Source: an uncultured Parolsenella sp. (GTDB taxonomy: Bacteria; Actinomycetota; Coriobacteriia; Coriobacteriales; Atopobiaceae). From it: DNA of 64,000 bases. The stretch spans positions 37,774-101,773 of the forward strand of contig NZ_CAKUIH010000007.1 of NCBI RefSeq assembly GCF_934660935.1, written 5' to 3'. Below, piece by piece: positions 1-9,199 of this stretch. Made by a program: the position numbers and the translations under genes. Each line of letters begins with the position of its first letter. Position 1 is the first letter of the stretch. The notes under the pieces are model-generated. The model worked only from the letters and a program-made list of their open reading frames with translations, had not been told where the DNA came from and searched no databases.

Positions 1-411
1 GCTCGCGCCATTAGCCAGGCTGTGACGGAGGGCGGCGTGAACCCCGGGGAAGGGCTCTACATCAACGCCCACGGCACCTCGACGAAGCTCAACGACGCGT
101 CTGAGACGCTCGGCTTCAAGCGCGCGCTGGGTGAGGACGCTGCCCGTGCCGCCCACGTGAGCTCCACCAAGTCGATGACCGGCCACATGCTCGGCGCGAC
201 TGGCGCCGTCGAGATCATGGCGTGCGCCCTCGCCCTGCGCGACGGCATCGTGCCGCCCACCATCAACTACGCGACGCCTGACCCCGCCTGCGACCTGGAT
301 TACACGCCCAACGAGGCCCGTGCCTGCGATCTTGGGTGGGCGCTCTCGACGAACCTCGGCTTTGGCGGTCACAACGCGTGCGTCGCCCTGCGAGCCGTCA
401 AGGAGGCATAG
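1..411 (+). CDS. fabF: beta-ketoacyl-ACP synthase II, 3' part only
   Basis: This is the C-terminal part (about 136 codons) of a condensing enzyme that elongates acyl-ACP with malonyl-ACP in cytosolic type II fatty acid synthesis. The reading frame is open from base 1, so the start lies outside the window. Visible family motifs are NAHGTST (first active-site His), STKSMTGHMLGA (conserved Lys and second active-site His) and the C-terminal glycine-rich NLGFGGHNA. The nucleophilic Cys would lie upstream of the window. It ends 2 bp before accB and heads an operon supplying malonyl-CoA and the dehydratase step. FabF rather than FabB is inferred from overall motif style. Confidence 0.93.
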   Translation, partial: ARAISQAVTEGGVNPGEGLYINAHGTSTKLNDASETLGFKRALGEDAARAAHVSSTKSMTGHMLGATGAVEIMACALALRDGIVPPTINYATPDPACDLDYTPNEARACDLGWALSTNLGFGGHNACVALRAVKEA

Positions 412-413
412 GC

Positions 414-908
414 ATGGATTCCAACAAGATTGCCGAGATAGCGGACGTGATGGAGAGCCGCGGCCTCACCCGCGTGCGCGTCGAGGAGCCGGACGGCTCC
501 GCCTTCGAGCTCGAGCGCGCCGTCCGCGAGGCGGCTCCCGCGGTCGTGATGCCGCAGGTCGTCGCCGGCACGGCCGTCGCCGCGCCGCTGGCCGTGCCGG
601 CCGCGGGGGCTGCCGCGGTCGAGGCCGATGTCGCGGCGCCGGCGGCACCCGATCCTGCGGAGGCAGAACCCGCGGGCGTGGAGGTCACGTCTCCGATGGT
701 GGGCGTCTACTACGCCTCCCCGGCACCGGATGCCGAGCCCTTCGTGCGCGTGGGCTCGAAGGTCCGCAAGGGCGAGACGCTCTGCATCATCGAGGCGATG
801 AAGGTCATGAACGAGGTCGCCGCCACGGCGGACGGCGAGATCCTCTCCATCGAGGCCGCCGACGGCGATTTGGTCGAGTACGGCAGTTGCCTCATGAGGA
901 TCGGTTAG
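414..908 (+). CDS. accB: biotin carboxyl carrier protein of acetyl-CoA carboxylase
   Basis: A 164-residue carrier that bears biotin and moves the carboxyl group between AccC and the carboxyltransferase to make malonyl-CoA. The biotinyl domain occupies about residues 90-164 with EAMKVMNE; Lys130 is the expected biotinylation site. Residues 1-40 form the N-terminal helical region and residues 42-88 an Ala/Pro/Val-rich flexible linker, as usual in AccB. The ATG at 414 is chosen because it lies 2 bp after the fabF stop with AAGGAGG just upstream; an upstream in-frame ATG would run into fabF. It is followed by fabZ after 9 bp, so cotranscription is very likely. Confidence 0.95.
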   Translation: MDSNKIAEIADVMESRGLTRVRVEEPDGSAFELERAVREAAPAVVMPQVVAGTAVAAPLAVPAAGAAAVEADVAAPAAPDPAEAEPAGVEVTSPMVGVYYASPAPDAEPFVRVGSKVRKGETLCIIEAMKVMNEVAATADGEILSIEAADGDLVEYGSCLMRIG

Positions 909-917
909 GGGTCAGAC

Positions 918-1340
918 ATGAACAGGGAAGAGATCAAGCGCGTCCTGCCGCATCGCGAGCCGATGCTCTTGCTCGATGATGCCGAGCTCGTGGGTGACGA
1001 GGCCCGCGGGCGCATCACCATCACCGGGGAGGAGTTCTTCCTCCAGGGGCACTTTCCCGGCAACCCCGTGGTGCCGGGCGTGATCCAGTGCGAGATGCTC
1101 GCCCAGAACTGCTGCGTGCTCTTCTCCGAGGAGCTTGCCCAGGGTGGCACACCGCTCTACACGAGCCTCGACAAGGTGCGCTTCAAGCGCCCGGTCCGCC
1201 CGGGCGACACCATCGAGCTCAACTGCAGGCTCACCCGCGCGCGCGGTCCCTTCCGCTTCTGCGAGGGAACCGCGACCGTGGATGGCGAGGTCTGCTGTAA
1301 GGCGTCCATGTCGTTCGCGCTCGTGGACGAAGTCCGGTAG
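918..1340 (+). CDS. fabZ: 3-hydroxyacyl-ACP dehydratase
   Basis: A 140-residue hot-dog-fold enzyme that dehydrates (3R)-hydroxyacyl-ACP to trans-2-enoyl-ACP in the fatty acid elongation cycle. The diagnostic active-site block is GHFPGNPVVPGVIQCEML; His45 and Glu59 match the catalytic pair of the FabZ family. The length is normal for FabZ and much shorter than FabA fusions. It sits between accB and accC, an arrangement common in Firmicutes and Actinobacteria fab/acc operons. Spacing is 9 bp on the accB side and 11 bp on the accC side. Confidence 0.95.
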   Translation: MNREEIKRVLPHREPMLLLDDAELVGDEARGRITITGEEFFLQGHFPGNPVVPGVIQCEMLAQNCCVLFSEELAQGGTPLYTSLDKVRFKRPVRPGDTIELNCRLTRARGPFRFCEGTATVDGEVCCKASMSFALVDEVR

Positions 1341-1351
1341 GGGATGGGTCG

Positions 1352-2681
<1,330 letters not shown>

Positions 2682-2695
<14 letters not shown>

Positions 2696-4409
2696 AATCG
2701 GCCATGCCCTGAACGCGCTCGAGGGGCCCATGACCGAGGTCTGCGCCGAGTTCCCCGCGCGCCACGTGCTCGTTAAGTGCCCTGGTTGTCGCCGTGCTAT
2801 TGACGAGGGGACGCTCCGCGAGAACCTCGAGGTGTGCCCACGTTGCGGCAAGCACCTGCGTCTGTCTGGCCGGGCTCGCATGCGCGCGACCGTCGACGCG
2901 GGGAGCTTTGAGGAGTGGGACGCCGGCCTTCGGGCGACGGACTTCCTGGAGTTTCCGGGATACGCCGAGAAGCTCGAGGCGGCGCGCGCGGCGTCGCGCG
3001 AGAACGATGCCGTCATCTGCGGGCGTGGCACCATAGGCGGGCATGCCTGCGCGCTGTTCTTCATGAACGCCGATTTCATGATGGGGTCGATGGGGTCGGT
3101 CGTTGGCGAGAAGATCTGCCGTGCGTTCGAGAAGGCCTGCGAGCTGCGACTTCCCGTCGTTGGCTTCACCGTTTCCGGTGGGGCTCGCATGCAGGAGGGC
3201 GTTACGTCGCTCATGCAGATGGCGAAGGTGTCGGCCGCCGTGCGTCGTCACTCCGAGGCGGGGCTTCTCTACGTGTGCGTCCTGACGGACCCAACAACGG
3301 GTGGCGTCACGGCGAGCTTCGCCATGGAGGGCGACGTTACGCTCGCCGAGCCGGGCGCGCTCGCGGCTTTCGCTGGCCCGCGCGTGATCGAGCAGACCGC
3401 CAGGAAGAAGCTCCCCGCTGGTTTCCAACGGTCTGAGTTCCTCCTCGAGCACGGCTTTTGCGACGCCATCGTCGAGCGCGGAAGTATGGTCGCCACGCTC
3501 GCAGAGCTGCTGGCCCTTCATGAGGGGGAGGCTCCCGCGGGGGACTCGCCCCACTCGCACGCTGGTGGCGCGCCAAGCCGCCTGGCCAAGCGCGTGGGCA
3601 AGGCGAAGAGGGGAGCGGTGTCGAAGAGCGCGTATGACGTCGTCAAGCTCACTCGCTCGGCGGACCGGGTGACCGCAACGGAAATCATCGAGTCTGGCCT
3701 CGACGGGTTTGTCGAGCTCCATGGAGACCGCCTCTTTGGCGATGACGCCGCGGTGGTCGGGGGCATTGGCTGGAAGGATGGCCGCGCGATTACCGTCATT
3801 GCCATCGAACGAGGCACGACGACCAAGGAGCGCGTGCGTCGCAATTTTGGCATGCCTCATCCAGAGGGGTATCGAAAGGCGCTTCGCCTCATGCGGCAAG
3901 CCCAGAAGTTTGGCCGTCCAGTGCTGTGCCTCGTCGATACCTCGGGCGCCTACTGTGGCATTGGCGCCGAGGAGCGTGGCCAGGGCGAGGCCATCGCTCG
4001 GAACCTCGTTGAGATGAGCGGGCTTAAGGTGCCCGTCGTGAGCGTGATCACGGGCGAGGGCGGTAGCGGTGGAGCGCTCGCGCTGGGCGTTGCCGACAAG
4101 TTGCTCATGCTCAAGAGCTCGGCTTTCTCGGTCGTGAGCCCCGAGGCCTGCGCCTCCATCCTCTGGAAGGACCCGAAGCGCGCCGAGGATGCGGCCGCGG
4201 CGCTTTGCCTCACGGCACCAGAGCTGCGGGAACTTGGGCTTGTCGACGGCGTCGTCGCCGATGCCGGTCTTACCAAGGCGGAGCTCGCCCGTGACATCGT
4301 GCGCGAGGCGCAGGCGACGTTCGACGAGCTTGCGGGTCTGGACGCCGAGGAGCTTGTCGAGAGGCGCTATGCCAAGTACCGCGCGATTGGCGCGAACCGT
4401 CTGGATTAG
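2682..4409 (+). CDS. accDA: fused acetyl-CoA carboxylase carboxyltransferase beta-alpha chain
   Basis: A 575-residue protein joining both carboxyltransferase subunits, which transfer the carboxyl group from biotin to acetyl-CoA. Residues 1 to about 275 are AccD-like, with the zinc ribbon Cys33-x2-Cys36-x15-Cys52-x2-Cys55 and glycine-rich crotonase-fold segments. Residues 276-305 are a basic linker (RLAKRVGKAKRGA). Residues from about 305 are AccA-like, with ELHGDRLFGDD, GAYCGIGAEERGQ and TGEGGSGGALALG. There is no stop or frameshift between halves, so this is a true fusion rather than two genes. The start overlaps accC by 14 bp. Fused AccDA is known in some actinobacterial lineages and archaea-like pathways; here the full set accB-accC-accDA is present. 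Confidence 0.93.
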
Positions 4410-4471
4410 GAAACGGTGGAGGATGGTGCGGGCGGATTGTGTCTTTCGTTTGCGCGCGGTGACGGCACCCC

Positions 4472-4580
4472 CGCATGCGCAGCCGGGCTGCATCCGGGCG
4501 TGGGTCACGACGCGCGCCGGGACCCGGCCGGTATCCTCGCATGCGCAGACGGGCTGCATTCCCTGTTCGCATGCGGGTGA
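4472..4580. repeat. two direct copies of a GC-rich 22-bp sequence upstream of the aminopeptidase
   Basis: The 209-bp gap after accDA contains CGCATGCGCAGCCGGGCTG at 4472 and CGCATGCGCAGACGGGCTG at 4539, 67 bp apart, followed by a third partial CGCATGCGGG at 4569. Each copy begins with the palindrome CGCATGCG. No gene is seen in this gap. It could hold the promoter for the following gene, but no convincing -35/-10 pair stands out. Confidence 0.6.
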
Positions 4581-4618
4581 TAGACTGAACGGGCAACCAA
4601 ACGTCAGAAGGGAATCGC

Positions 4619-5974
4619 ATGGGCGTCACCACCAAGACTTCCGCGGCGGAAATCGCCGCTGCTGAGGAGCTCGTCAGCTTCATTCAGAAGAGCCCGAGCA
4701 TGTTCCATTCCGTTAAGACCATCCGCTCCTACCTCGACGAGGCCGGCTTCACGTACCTCCCCGAGGCTGGCGCGTGGGATGTCCGCGCGGGCGGCAGCTA
4801 CTACACGTGCCGCAACAACTCGACCGTCATCGCCTGGAAGGTGGGCGAGCGCGTTGCCGAGGAGGGCTCGAGCTATCACTTCCAGCTCACGGCATCTCAC
4901 GCGGATTCGCCGGCGTTCAAGCTCAAGAACGTTGCCGAGATGGAAGGCCCCGAGGCCTACCTGCGCCTCGACACCGAGGCTTACGGCGGCATGATCGACT
5001 ATACCTGGTTCGACAAGCCCCTGTCGCTTGCCGGCCGCGTGCTTGTGCGCGAGGGTTCTCGCATCGAGAGCCGCCTTGTGTCGCTCGACCGTGACGTCGC
5101 GATTATCCCGAGCCTTGCCATTCACTTCGATCGCGCCGTGAACGACAAGTTCTCGCCCAACCGCGCGACCGACCTGTGCCCGATCATGTCCGCAGGCGAC
5201 TGCACCGTGGGCACCGTCGACGCGCTCGTGGCGGAGCATCTTGGGGTCGAGCCCGAGAACATCGTCGCGCGTGACCTGTTCCTCGTGAACCGTCAGCGTG
5301 GCTGCGTGTGGGGTGCTGCCAGCGAGTTCGTGTCCTCGCCCAAGCTTGATGACCTTGCCTGCGCGTTCACGTCGCTCAAGGCGTTCCTTGCGAGCGACAA
5401 CCAGCGTGATGTGAGCGTCTACTGCTGCTTCGACAACGAGGAGGTTGGCTCGAACACGAAGCAGGGCGCCATGTCCACCGTGCTCGCCGATACCCTCGCG
5501 CGCGTGAATGCGGCGCTTGGGCACACGGGCGACGAGCTGTGCCAGGCGGTTGCTAAGTCCATGCTCGTGAGCTGCGATAACGCGCATGCCGTTCACCCGA
5601 ACCAGGCGGGCAAGTGCGACGCCGCCAACCGCTGTCGTCTCAACGGCGGCCTCGTGGTGAAGGAGGCGGCGAACCAGAAGTACTGCACCGACGCCTTCAG
5701 CCGTGCCGTGCTCCAGGCAATTTGCGCCGATGCGGGTGTGCCGCTTCAGACGTTTGCCAACCGCAGCGATATGGCGGGCGGCTCTACGCTCGGCAACCTT
5801 TCGAACACGCAGGTCAGCGTGCATGCCGTTGATGTGGGCCTGCCGCAGCTGGCCATGCACTCGAGCTACGAGACGGGCGGAGCGCGCGATGTGACCCTCG
5901 CCATCGAGGCTCTCACAGCTTTCTATAACGCTGATCTTCTCATCGATGGCGCCGATGCCGTGACGCTGGGGTAA
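4619..5974 (+). CDS. M18 family aspartyl-type aminopeptidase
   Basis: A 451-residue cytosolic metalloaminopeptidase of family M18, which removes N-terminal acidic or other residues from peptides. Metal-site blocks are recognisable in order: LTASHADSPAFKLK near residue 90, SSPKLDDLACAF near 240, CCFDNEEVGSNTKQGA near 270 and SCDNAHAVHPN near 320, with a late HSSYETGG block. This is the full set of zinc-binding and catalytic residues expected for a di-zinc peptidase. The start at 4619 has AGAAGGG seven bases upstream. It is monocistronic, ended by the hairpin at 6039 and facing pfkA. Substrate preference cannot be read from sequence. Confidence 0.92.
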   Translation: MGVTTKTSAAEIAAAEELVSFIQKSPSMFHSVKTIRSYLDEAGFTYLPEAGAWDVRAGGSYYTCRNNSTVIAWKVGERVAEEGSSYHFQLTASHADSPAFKLKNVAEMEGPEAYLRLDTEAYGGMIDYTWFDKPLSLAGRVLVREGSRIESRLVSLDRDVAIIPSLAIHFDRAVNDKFSPNRATDLCPIMSAGDCTVGTVDALVAEHLGVEPENIVARDLFLVNRQRGCVWGAASEFVSSPKLDDLACAFTSLKAFLASDNQRDVSVYCCFDNEEVGSNTKQGAMSTVLADTLARVNAALGHTGDELCQAVAKSMLVSCDNAHAVHPNQAGKCDAANRCRLNGGLVVKEAANQKYCTDAFSRAVLQAICADAGVPLQTFANRSDMAGGSTLGNLSNTQVSVHAVDVGLPQLAMHSSYETGGARDVTLAIEALTAFYNADLLIDGADAVTLG

Positions 5975-6038
5975 CGCCCGGCCATCGCCAGGAAACCAGA
6001 GTACCGAGCGGGTATCGCAGGGAAATCTAACGATTTAA

Positions 6039-6065
6039 GGGGGTGTGGCTACGGCCGCACCCCCT
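6039..6065 (+). terminator. hairpin after the M18 aminopeptidase gene
   Basis: GGGGGTGTGGC pairs with GGCCGCACCCCC across a three-base loop, with G-T pairs. It lies 65 bp after the aminopeptidase stop. The downstream tract is weak in T, so termination strength is uncertain. Confidence 0.5.
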
Positions 6066-6069
6066 AACG

Positions 6070-6108
6070 AAAAAGGCGCCGCCCGGCTGGAGAAGCTGGG
6101 CGGCGCCT
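6070..6108 (-). terminator. rho-independent terminator of pfkA
   Basis: Read on the minus strand, an 11-bp perfect stem (AGGCGCCGCCC with GGGCGGCGCCT, loop 13 nt) is followed by CTTTTTCG. It lies about 50 bp past the pfkA stop and is correctly oriented for that gene. Confidence 0.8.
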
Positions 6109-6158
6109 GATTGGTCTAGCTGGGCCTAGTGGCGGGCGATGGATAAACCGTTCGTGTC

Positions 6159-7238
6159 CTACTCGTCACCGAAGGAAATGCCAAGCATCTTGGCCTCGCG
6201 GACGAGCTCGCTGCTGGGGTCGACGTACTTGAGCTTGCCGGCGACCTCCTTGAGCGGGACGCGTGTCATGCGGCCATCGCGCAGGGCAATCATGCAGCCG
6301 TACTCGCCTGCGAGGCAGCTCTTTGCGGCTTCGACACCACACTGGGTCGCGAAGATGCGGTCCTGCGCGCTGGGCTCGCCGCCGCGCTGCGTATGGCCAG
6401 GTACCGCGACGCGAACCTCGCGATCGGTACGAGCGGCGATTTCCTCGGCGATGTCGTAGGCGACGCTGGGCTTCACGCGCTGGGCGACCAGGCGCTTGTA
6501 GTCCTTCTTCTTCATCGCCGCCTCTTCCTTGGTGATGGCGCCCTCGGCCACGACGACGATCGAGAATCGTCCGCCATCGCGTTCGCGCTGCTCAATGGCG
6601 TCAATCACGTTGTCCATCTCGTACGGAATCTCGGGAATGAGGATGACGTCGGCACCGCCGGCAATGCCCGCGTAGAGCGGAATCCAGCCAACCTTGTGGC
6701 CCATGATCTCGATCACGAAGACGCGACGGTGGCTGTCCGCCGTGGTGTGGATGTCGTCGATGCACTTCGTCGCGATGTCGATGGCGCTGGGGAAGCCGAA
6801 GGTCATGTCGGTGCCATAGGTGTCATTGTCGATGGTCTTCGGCAGGGCGATCACGTTGAGGCCCTCTTCGCGAAGGCGGTTGGCGGTCTTCGTGGAGCCG
6901 TTGCCGCCCAGCACGAACAGGCAGTCGAGATCGAGCTTGCGATAGTTCTTGACCATCGCGGGGACCTTCTCGACGCCGTCCGCCTCGGGCGTGTCGAGGA
7001 GCTTGAAGGGCGTGCGGCTGGTGCCCAGGATCGTGCCGCCCTTGATGAGGATGCCCGAGAAATCAGCCCAGCTCATCTTGCGATAGCGACCGTAGATGAG
7101 GCCCTGGTAGCCGTCTTCGAAGCCGTAGATCTCGACCTTTTCCTTCGAGTTCCTGAGCACGGTCTTCACGATGCCACGCATGGTGGCGTTGAGCGCCTGG
7201 CAGTCGCCGCCGCTGGTAAGAAGGCCAATCCTGAGCAT
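6159..7238 (-). CDS. pfkA: 6-phosphofructokinase (PfkA family)
   Basis: A 359-residue glycolytic kinase that phosphorylates fructose 6-phosphate to the 1,6-bisphosphate. It opens with MLRIGLLTSGGDCQALNATM and contains PKTIDND (residues 133-139, catalytic Asp137) and the substrate-binding stretch IEIMGHKVGW. The phosphate-donor loop reads GGNGS (111-115): the Asp usual at the third position is Asn, the next residue is Gly as in ATP enzymes, while the Lys of PKTIDND is more usual in PPi-type enzymes. Donor specificity therefore cannot be assigned safely. The start at 7238 is preferred over one 24 bp upstream because AAGGGAG sits at the right distance and the family starts here. It is divergent from the ykoF operon. 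Confidence 0.9.
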   Translation of the reverse strand: MLRIGLLTSGGDCQALNATMRGIVKTVLRNSKEKVEIYGFEDGYQGLIYGRYRKMSWADFSGILIKGGTILGTSRTPFKLLDTPEADGVEKVPAMVKNYRKLDLDCLFVLGGNGSTKTANRLREEGLNVIALPKTIDNDTYGTDMTFGFPSAIDIATKCIDDIHTTADSHRRVFVIEIMGHKVGWIPLYAGIAGGADVILIPEIPYEMDNVIDAIEQRERDGGRFSIVVVAEGAITKEEAAMKKKDYKRLVAQRVKPSVAYDIAEEIAARTDREVRVAVPGHTQRGGEPSAQDRIFATQCGVEAAKSCLAGEYGCMIALRDGRMTRVPLKEVAGKLKYVDPSSELVREAKMLGISFGDE

Positions 7239-7493
7239 GGGAGCTCCCTTCTGATCCGCCACGGCGGGGCGCGTCGCGATCCCTGCAGGGCGTGTTTTGG
7301 TTCACCGGCACAGTCTTACATAAGTATTCCCCGCCGAACGCGTTCCGGACGCAGACGTAACAGTTTCATGACAGAGCGTGAAAGGGCGCAAAGGCCCCTC
7401 AAGCGCTGTCGCGACGAGTGACAGAGCCTCTGAGCAGCTAAGACGTTGGCTACGTCGGGCTATTGGCGCGCTAGCGTGCAATTGCAACGCCTC

Positions 7494-7521
7494 TTGACAG
7501 CATCGTCGGGGTTAGTACAAT
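7494..7521 (+). promoter_or_regulatory. promoter of the thiamine transport operon
   Basis: A perfect -35 (TTGACA, 7494-7499) is followed after 16 bp by a -10 TACAAT (7516-7521). It lies about 30 bp upstream of the TPP riboswitch, so the riboswitch would be near the 5' end of the transcript. The remaining 7239-7493 region holds the pfkA 5' region and no gene. Confidence 0.8.
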
Positions 7522-7549
7522 GCCAAACCGTTGCCGCCACGCGCGGCAC

Positions 7550-7632
7550 AAGTGCTGGGGGTGCTCGCAAGAGCTGAGAGGATTTCCAACCCCTTGAACC
7601 TGACCTGGTTAGGACCAGCGTAGGGAAGCTAC
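7550..7632 (+). promoter_or_regulatory. TPP (thi-box) riboswitch
   Basis: The conserved THI-box segments are present in order: GGGGGTGCTC, GCTGAGAGG, CCCTTGAACCTGACCTGG, TTAGGACCAGC and GTAGGGAAGC. They match the thiamine pyrophosphate aptamer consensus. Downstream hairpins at about 7637-7652 (GCCTC/GAGGC) and 7675-7698 (GCCGCAC/GTGCGGC) could form the expression platform, but no clear T-run follows, so the mode (termination or translation) is undecided. The downstream gene ykoF begins at 7825. TPP binding should repress the transporter operon. Confidence 0.92.
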
Positions 7633-7824
7633 CCGCCTCGCGCTCGAGGCGTCGTTCTTCTGGCGTGCGACTTTGCCGCACCCGCCGTCTCGTGCGGCGA
7701 CGTTGCCTTCTTGGCTCGTTTAAGCCTCTCGTTCCTGCTTGCATCCAGATGCGGTCACTATGACCGCGGATGTGGCCCGTGCGGCCGCGGCGCAGCCCGC
7801 CTGCGTTACGAACGAGAGGAAGAC

Positions 7825-8463
7825 ATGTCTGAAAACTGCTGCGAGGGCTGCAACCGCCCCGACCTGCCTTGGGCTGGCAGGGGTACTGACCTGCCGATTT
7901 CCGGCTGCCGCTTCACGCTCTACCCCATGTGCGACAACTTCATCGACATCATTCTCGGCGCCCTCGGGCGCGTCGACACCTCCTGCGTCTGGAGCGAGAC
8001 TGACGCCCTTTCGACGGTCTACCGCGGCAAGCTTCCCTATGTGATGGACGCGGTCTCCGCGCTGTTCGCCAGCTCCTGGACCGAGGGCGTCCACATGGCC
8101 ATCGAGGGCCAGGTCTCCAAGGGCTGCCCGGGCGACGTCTCCGGCGACTCGGTGCTCGAGGCTACGGGCGAGGCCCCCAACCACGCCATCGTCGAGGCCG
8201 CCACGCAGCCGTGCCTGTGCAAGCTCGCCCTCTATCCCATGGGCGTGGGCGACTACATCGACGACATCGCCGAGGTCTGGCGTCTCGCCGAGAAGCGTGG
8301 CCTCAACCCCACCACGATTCACTACGCCACGCGCATCGAGGGCAGCATCAAGGACGTCTTCGCCTACCTGCAGGAGGTCTGCGAGCTCATGGAAGCGAGC
8401 GAGAACGTCCACCATTACGTGCTGCACTTCACGATTAACGTCAACAGTCCCACGGTCGAGTAG
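7825..8463 (+). CDS. ykoF: YkoF-type thiamine/HMP-binding protein
   Basis: A 212-residue protein made of two similar ferredoxin-like YKOF domains, about residues 20-100 (CRFTLYPM) and 130-210 (CKLALYPMG). In Bacillus subtilis YkoF binds thiamine or its hydroxymethylpyrimidine moiety and is encoded with the YkoEDC transporter. The N-terminus MSENCCEGCNRP is Cys-rich, an unusual feature with no assigned role. The ATG at 7825 is preceded by GAGAGGAAG at a good distance. It is the first gene after the TPP riboswitch and precedes the membrane components, so a role in thiamine precursor uptake is well supported by context. Confidence 0.9.
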   Translation: MSENCCEGCNRPDLPWAGRGTDLPISGCRFTLYPMCDNFIDIILGALGRVDTSCVWSETDALSTVYRGKLPYVMDAVSALFASSWTEGVHMAIEGQVSKGCPGDVSGDSVLEATGEAPNHAIVEAATQPCLCKLALYPMGVGDYIDDIAEVWRLAEKRGLNPTTIHYATRIEGSIKDVFAYLQEVCELMEASENVHHYVLHFTINVNSPTVE

Positions 8464-8546
8464 GACCACGCGGGCTTGGCCAGCGCGCTAGCTGTCGCGC
8501 TGAACGACGCGACGGGCGACCCACGTCCGTCCACAAACCGCAAGAA

Positions 8547-8575
8547 CCAGAAAAAGGGACTGTCCCTTTTTCAGG
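8547..8575. repeat. dispersed palindrome with GGGAC-T-GTCCC core
   Basis: Between ykoF and ykoE, arms of 14 bp (13 paired) meet at a single central T: the inner part is GAAAAAGGGAC / GTCCCTTTTTC. Related palindromes occur at 11559-11587, 51587-51621 and 51628-51658. The run of T in the right arm gives it some terminator character inside the operon. Confidence 0.8.
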
Positions 8576-8596
8576 TGACGAGAGGAGAAACAAGGA

Positions 8597-9199
8597 ATGG
8601 CTAACGAGAACGGTGCCGCAAAGGGCGGCTGGAAGCTCCAGGAGATCATCTTCGTGGCGATGCTTTGCGTCGTCTTCGGCGTCGTCTACCTCGTGGCGGT
8701 CTACGCCGCCGCGGCAATGGTCGCCGCTTTCACCCCGATGGGCATCGGCCCCATGGGCAACGAGATCGTGTTTGGCATCTGGTTCATGGTGTCCACGCTC
8801 GCGGCCTACATCATCCAGCGTCCGGGCGTCGCCCTCGTCTCTGAGGTTGTCGCGGCCCTCATCGAGGTCCTTCTCGGCAACATGTATGGCCCGATGGTCA
8901 TCGTGACCGGCCTCGTCCAGGGTGCCGGCGCCGAGCTCGCCTTCGCCCTCGGCCACTACAAGAGCTTCGAGACCAAGGACATGCTGCTCGCGAGCGCCTT
9001 CTGCACCGTCATCAGCTTCGTCTGGAGCTTCATCCGCTCCGGCTATGGCCTCATCGCCGTGCCGGTGCTCGTGCTCTTCTTCGTCGTGAGGCTCGTGAGC
9101 TCCATGCTCTTCGCCGGCCTGCTCTCCAAGGCCATCGGTGACGGCCTCGCCAAGACCGGCCTGCTTAAGGGCTACGCCCTGGGTCGCTCGCGTGCCTAG
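8597..9199 (+). CDS. ykoE: ECF transporter S component YkoE (thiamine/HMP)
   Basis: A 200-residue integral membrane protein with five to six hydrophobic helices, starting after a short polar N-terminus (KLQEIIFVAMLCVVFGVVY). It is the substrate-specific component expected to bind the thiamine precursor, working with the ATPase and T component encoded next. Identity rests on the riboswitch, the YkoF gene upstream, the size and the strict gene order YkoF-E-D-C seen in Bacillus. The start has AAGGA just upstream. Its last 8 bp overlap the GTG start of ykoD. Confidence 0.88.
   Translation: MANENGAAKGGWKLQEIIFVAMLCVVFGVVYLVAVYAAAAMVAAFTPMGIGPMGNEIVFGIWFMVSTLAAYIIQRPGVALVSEVVAALIEVLLGNMYGPMVIVTGLVQGAGAELAFALGHYKSFETKDMLLASAFCTVISFVWSFIRSGYGLIAVPVLVLFFVVRLVSSMLFAGLLSKAIGDGLAKTGLLKGYALGRSRA

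Noticed and set aside
6393..7421. A 342-codon frame antisense to pfkA
   Set aside because: PfkA motifs and its terminator settle the minus strand as coding; the other frame shows no family.
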